A stretch of DNA of 5,993 nt from an uncultured Angelakisella sp. (GTDB lineage Bacteria; Bacillota; Clostridia; Oscillospirales; Ruminococcaceae). Position 1 is the stretch's first letter. Each line of letters opens with the position of its first letter. This document shows, in pieces, positions 4,776 to 5,993 of the stretch. The notes below the pieces were generated by a model. That model saw nothing but the letters and a program-made list of their open reading frames with translations. It made no database searches and was not told the origin of the DNA. Location: positions 1-5,993 of the forward strand of contig CAJFUT010000215.1 in NCBI GenBank assembly GCA_904420255.1. Direction: 5' to 3'. A program made the position numbers and the translations under genes.

Positions 4776-5294
4776 ATGAAAAAGCTGATTGTTCTGACTC
4801 TGGCCCTTCTGATGGTGGCCGGGTGCAGCGCCCCCTCCCTGAAGCTGGGGCTGGGCATGGTGGCCGGCATGAGCGGCACCGACGCCTCTGTGGACGCCGA
4901 CGGCACCACCCAGGCTGACGTCACCGCCTGCGCCGTCACCCTGGACTCCAACGGCAAGATCGTGGGTGTCTCCTGGGATGTGATGCAGTGCAAGGCCACC
5001 GTCACCACCGAGGGCGCCGTCACCGTCGCCGATGCCATCCAGTCCAAGAAGGAGCTGAAGGAAGGCTACAACATGAAGCCCGCTTCCGCCATCGGCAAGG
5101 AGTGGTATGAGCAGATCGCCGCCCTGGAGGAGTACGCCGTGGGCAAGGCTGTCGCCGATGTCACCGGCATGGCGGTGAAGGAAGTCAACGGCCATACCAA
5201 CGTCCCCGACATCGAGGATCTGGCCTCCTCCTGCACCATGTCCTGCGGCGATTTCTTCGCTTCTCTGGACAAGGCTGCCGCCAACGCCAAATAA
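4776..5294 (+). CDS. Lipoprotein with a divergent FMN-binding-like domain
   Basis: The 172-residue product is a lipoprotein: MKKLIVLTLALLMVAGC, lipobox VAGC, Cys17. The mature part resembles the FMN_bind type of domain. It has a strand pair around ADVTACAVTLDSNGKIVGVSW (47-67), an amphipathic helix at IGKEWYEQIAALEEYAVGKAVADV (106-129), and near the C-terminus D148-LAS-SCT-MS, then GDFFASLDKAAANA. This aligns position by position with the ApbE target motif D-x-x-S-G-A-T, so T154 would be the FMN acceptor. The usual Gly-Ala is Ser-Cys, however, so modification is uncertain. A divergently transcribed apbE supports the link. The ATG at 4776 is chosen because GGAGG at 4763-4767 is 8 nt away; ATG 4770 is too close to it and TTG 4761 lies before it. 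It has its own promoter and terminator. Function is unknown; surface electron transfer is a guess. Confidence 0.85.
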   Translation: MKKLIVLTLALLMVAGCSAPSLKLGLGMVAGMSGTDASVDADGTTQADVTACAVTLDSNGKIVGVSWDVMQCKATVTTEGAVTVADAIQSKKELKEGYNMKPASAIGKEWYEQIAALEEYAVGKAVADVTGMAVKEVNGHTNVPDIEDLASSCTMSCGDFFASLDKAAANAK

Positions 5295-5317
5295 CCCTGC
5301 CGCTGCCTGAACAACAA

Positions 5318-5352
5318 GGGGGGAGCCGGCTTCAGGCCGGTTCCCCCCTTTT
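5318..5352 (+). terminator. Intrinsic terminator after the lipoprotein gene
   Basis: A 12-bp stem, GGGGGGAGCCGG against CCGGTTCCCCCC with one G-U pair and a 7-base loop, is followed by TTTT (5349-5352). It begins 23 nt after the lipoprotein stop codon. Confidence 0.85.
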
Positions 5353-5361
5353 CCTGTCCGT

Positions 5362-5384
5362 CCGGGGAGGCTTCCCCTCCCCGG
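5362..5384 (+). promoter_or_regulatory. GC-rich hairpin just before the ribosome site of the next gene
   Basis: CCGGGGAGG pairs perfectly with CCTCCCCGG around CTTCC, a 9-bp stem ending 8 nt before the AGGAG site of the gene at 5404. It directly follows the terminator of the preceding gene. No clear promoter fits in the 50 bp between that terminator and the gene, so the downstream gene may depend on read-through, with this hairpin as a new 5' end or a brake on translation. Confidence 0.45.
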
Positions 5385-5403
5385 CAGCTGAAAGGAGCTT
5401 GTC

Positions 5404-5865
5404 ATGCCCGTAGAGGAGAAAAACCTGGCGGTGGCCTCCGCCCCCCAGGAGGATGAAAGGACCCAGCAGGAGCTTTTGAGAAGCCTGGCGGAGCAGTCCG
5501 CCGTCCAGACCGTTATGGCCAGGAAGCAGCTGAACCTGACCCGCCTCAGCACCATCTTCGTGGGGGTGATGGCGGCGGCGGTGGTGCTTTTTGTGGGAGT
5601 GGCCCTCCCAAAGGTCAACGGCACCCTGGCGAACGCCGACAGCGTCCTCCAGAGCATGGCAGGGGTAACCCGCCAGCTGGAGGCGGCGGACCTCGCGGGG
5701 ATCCTGGACAACCTGGACCGCACCCTGGAGGAGGGGCAGCAGAGCCTCGCCGACGCCTCCGCAGCCCTGGAGAAGGTTTCCCAGATCGACTTTGACAGCC
5801 TGAACCAGGCCATCCGGGACCTGCGCCAGCTTCTGGAAAACCCCCTGGGGGCCATTTTCAGCTGA
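5404..5865 (+). CDS. Single-pass membrane protein with a C-terminal coiled-coil-like region
   Basis: I do not recognise the family. The 153-residue product has a charged, Glu/Gln-rich N-terminal segment (1-47) and one hydrophobic helix at about 50-69 (TIFVGVMAAAVVLFVGVALP). An Ala/Leu/Gln/Asp-rich region (70-146) follows, with hydrophobic residues at roughly heptad spacing, for example LDNLDRTLEEGQQSLADASAALEKV (101-125), suggesting a helical rod or oligomerising coil. There is no lipobox or catalytic motif. The positive residues ARKQLNLTR before the helix and the lack of a cleavable signal fit an N-in, C-out protein. AGGAG lies 7 nt before the ATG. It is separated from the lipoprotein gene by a terminator and has its own terminator. 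The layout resembles short adhesion- or chemoreceptor-like stalks, but no function can be assigned. Confidence 0.85.
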   Translation: MPVEEKNLAVASAPQEDERTQQELLRSLAEQSAVQTVMARKQLNLTRLSTIFVGVMAAAVVLFVGVALPKVNGTLANADSVLQSMAGVTRQLEAADLAGILDNLDRTLEEGQQSLADASAALEKVSQIDFDSLNQAIRDLRQLLENPLGAIFS

Positions 5866-5892
5866 ACAAAACCGGCAAAGTCCATGAGAAAG

Positions 5893-5926
5893 AGCCGCTC
5901 CCCCCTGCGGAAGGAGCGGCTTTTTT
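5893..5926 (+). terminator. Intrinsic terminator after the membrane protein gene, possibly bidirectional
   Basis: AGCCGCTCC (5893-5901) pairs perfectly with GGAGCGGCT (5913-5921), and six T follow. It begins 27 nt after the stop codon. On the opposite strand the stem is followed by TCTTTCT, so it may also serve a convergent minus-strand gene ending near 5943. Confidence 0.88.
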
Positions 5927-5942
5927 GCGCGCCGGGGGCCTT

Positions 5943-5993
5943 TCATCTTTTGCACTGGGCTGTGACGGCCTCATACACCGGATGGCTTTTTGA
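5943..5993 (-). CDS. Possible C-terminal end of a convergent gene (partial)
   Basis: Reading the minus strand from the window edge gives a 16-residue open stretch ending SKSHPVYEAVTAQCKR and a TGA at 5943. Residue choice looks protein-like, and a shared terminator lies just beyond it, as expected for convergent genes. The piece is too short to identify, and an open run of this length can occur by chance. Confidence 0.3.
   Translation of the reverse strand, partial: SKSHPVYEAVTAQCKR

Noticed and set aside
5332..5955. Minus-strand open frames opposite the plus-strand membrane protein (including 4746-5885)
   Set aside because: They are antisense to genes with good ribosome sites, promoter and terminators, and cross both terminator hairpins.

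Overview
The window looks like chromosomal DNA from a GC-rich, spore-lineage Firmicute, most likely an Oscillospiraceae gut clostridium of the Flavonifractor / Pseudoflavonifractor / Lawsonibacter kind. The grounds are coding GC well above 60%, strong Shine-Dalgarno sites throughout, sigma-A type promoters, a glmS ribozyme, a tetrahydrofolate (THF) riboswitch, SpoVG, and an ECF-type folate S component. The placement is inferred from gene content and style, not from a search.

From about 5.0 kb down to position 1, most of the window is read on the minus strand. In transcription order, right to left: an ApbE flavin-transferase lipoprotein (3167-4288) followed 18 nt later by a small three-helix membrane protein (2756-3148); a structured intergenic region with a 63-bp inverted repeat and a candidate promoter; a THF riboswitch (about 2504-2604) leading folT, the substrate-binding subunit of a folate ECF transporter (1778-2404, TTG start); 5-formyltetrahydrofolate cyclo-ligase (from 1747); spoVG (652-960); a hairpin terminator; and a clear promoter feeding a glmS ribozyme (about 168-392) and the first seven codons of glmS (1-23). 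The cyclo-ligase frame does not stop where its family normally ends. It runs on into spoVG out of frame, and a run of seven G sits exactly at the end of the conserved part.

On the right, two genes are read on the plus strand: a lipoprotein with a divergent FMN-binding-like domain (4776-5294), with a consensus promoter and a strong terminator, and a single-pass membrane protein with a long C-terminal helix region (5404-5865), also terminated. The last 51 bases may hold the C-terminal end of a convergent minus-strand gene. The 470-bp divergent region between apbE and the lipoprotein carries two near-identical palindromes built on TATAATAGCC/GGCTATTATA, with another hairpin between them.

Two functional themes stand out. 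Folate: a THF-sensing leader controls an importer and the enzyme that returns imported 5-formyl-THF to the active pool. Flavin: an exported ApbE sits opposite a lipoprotein whose C-terminus has a degenerate version of the ApbE target motif, so the pair may act together on the cell surface. I found no defence system, CRISPR array, transposase or tRNA. The most unusual items are the roughly 90-nt insert in the glmS ribozyme, the explicit ribosome-site switch in the folT leader, the cyclo-ligase overrun, the degenerate flavinylation motif, and the paired palindromes.
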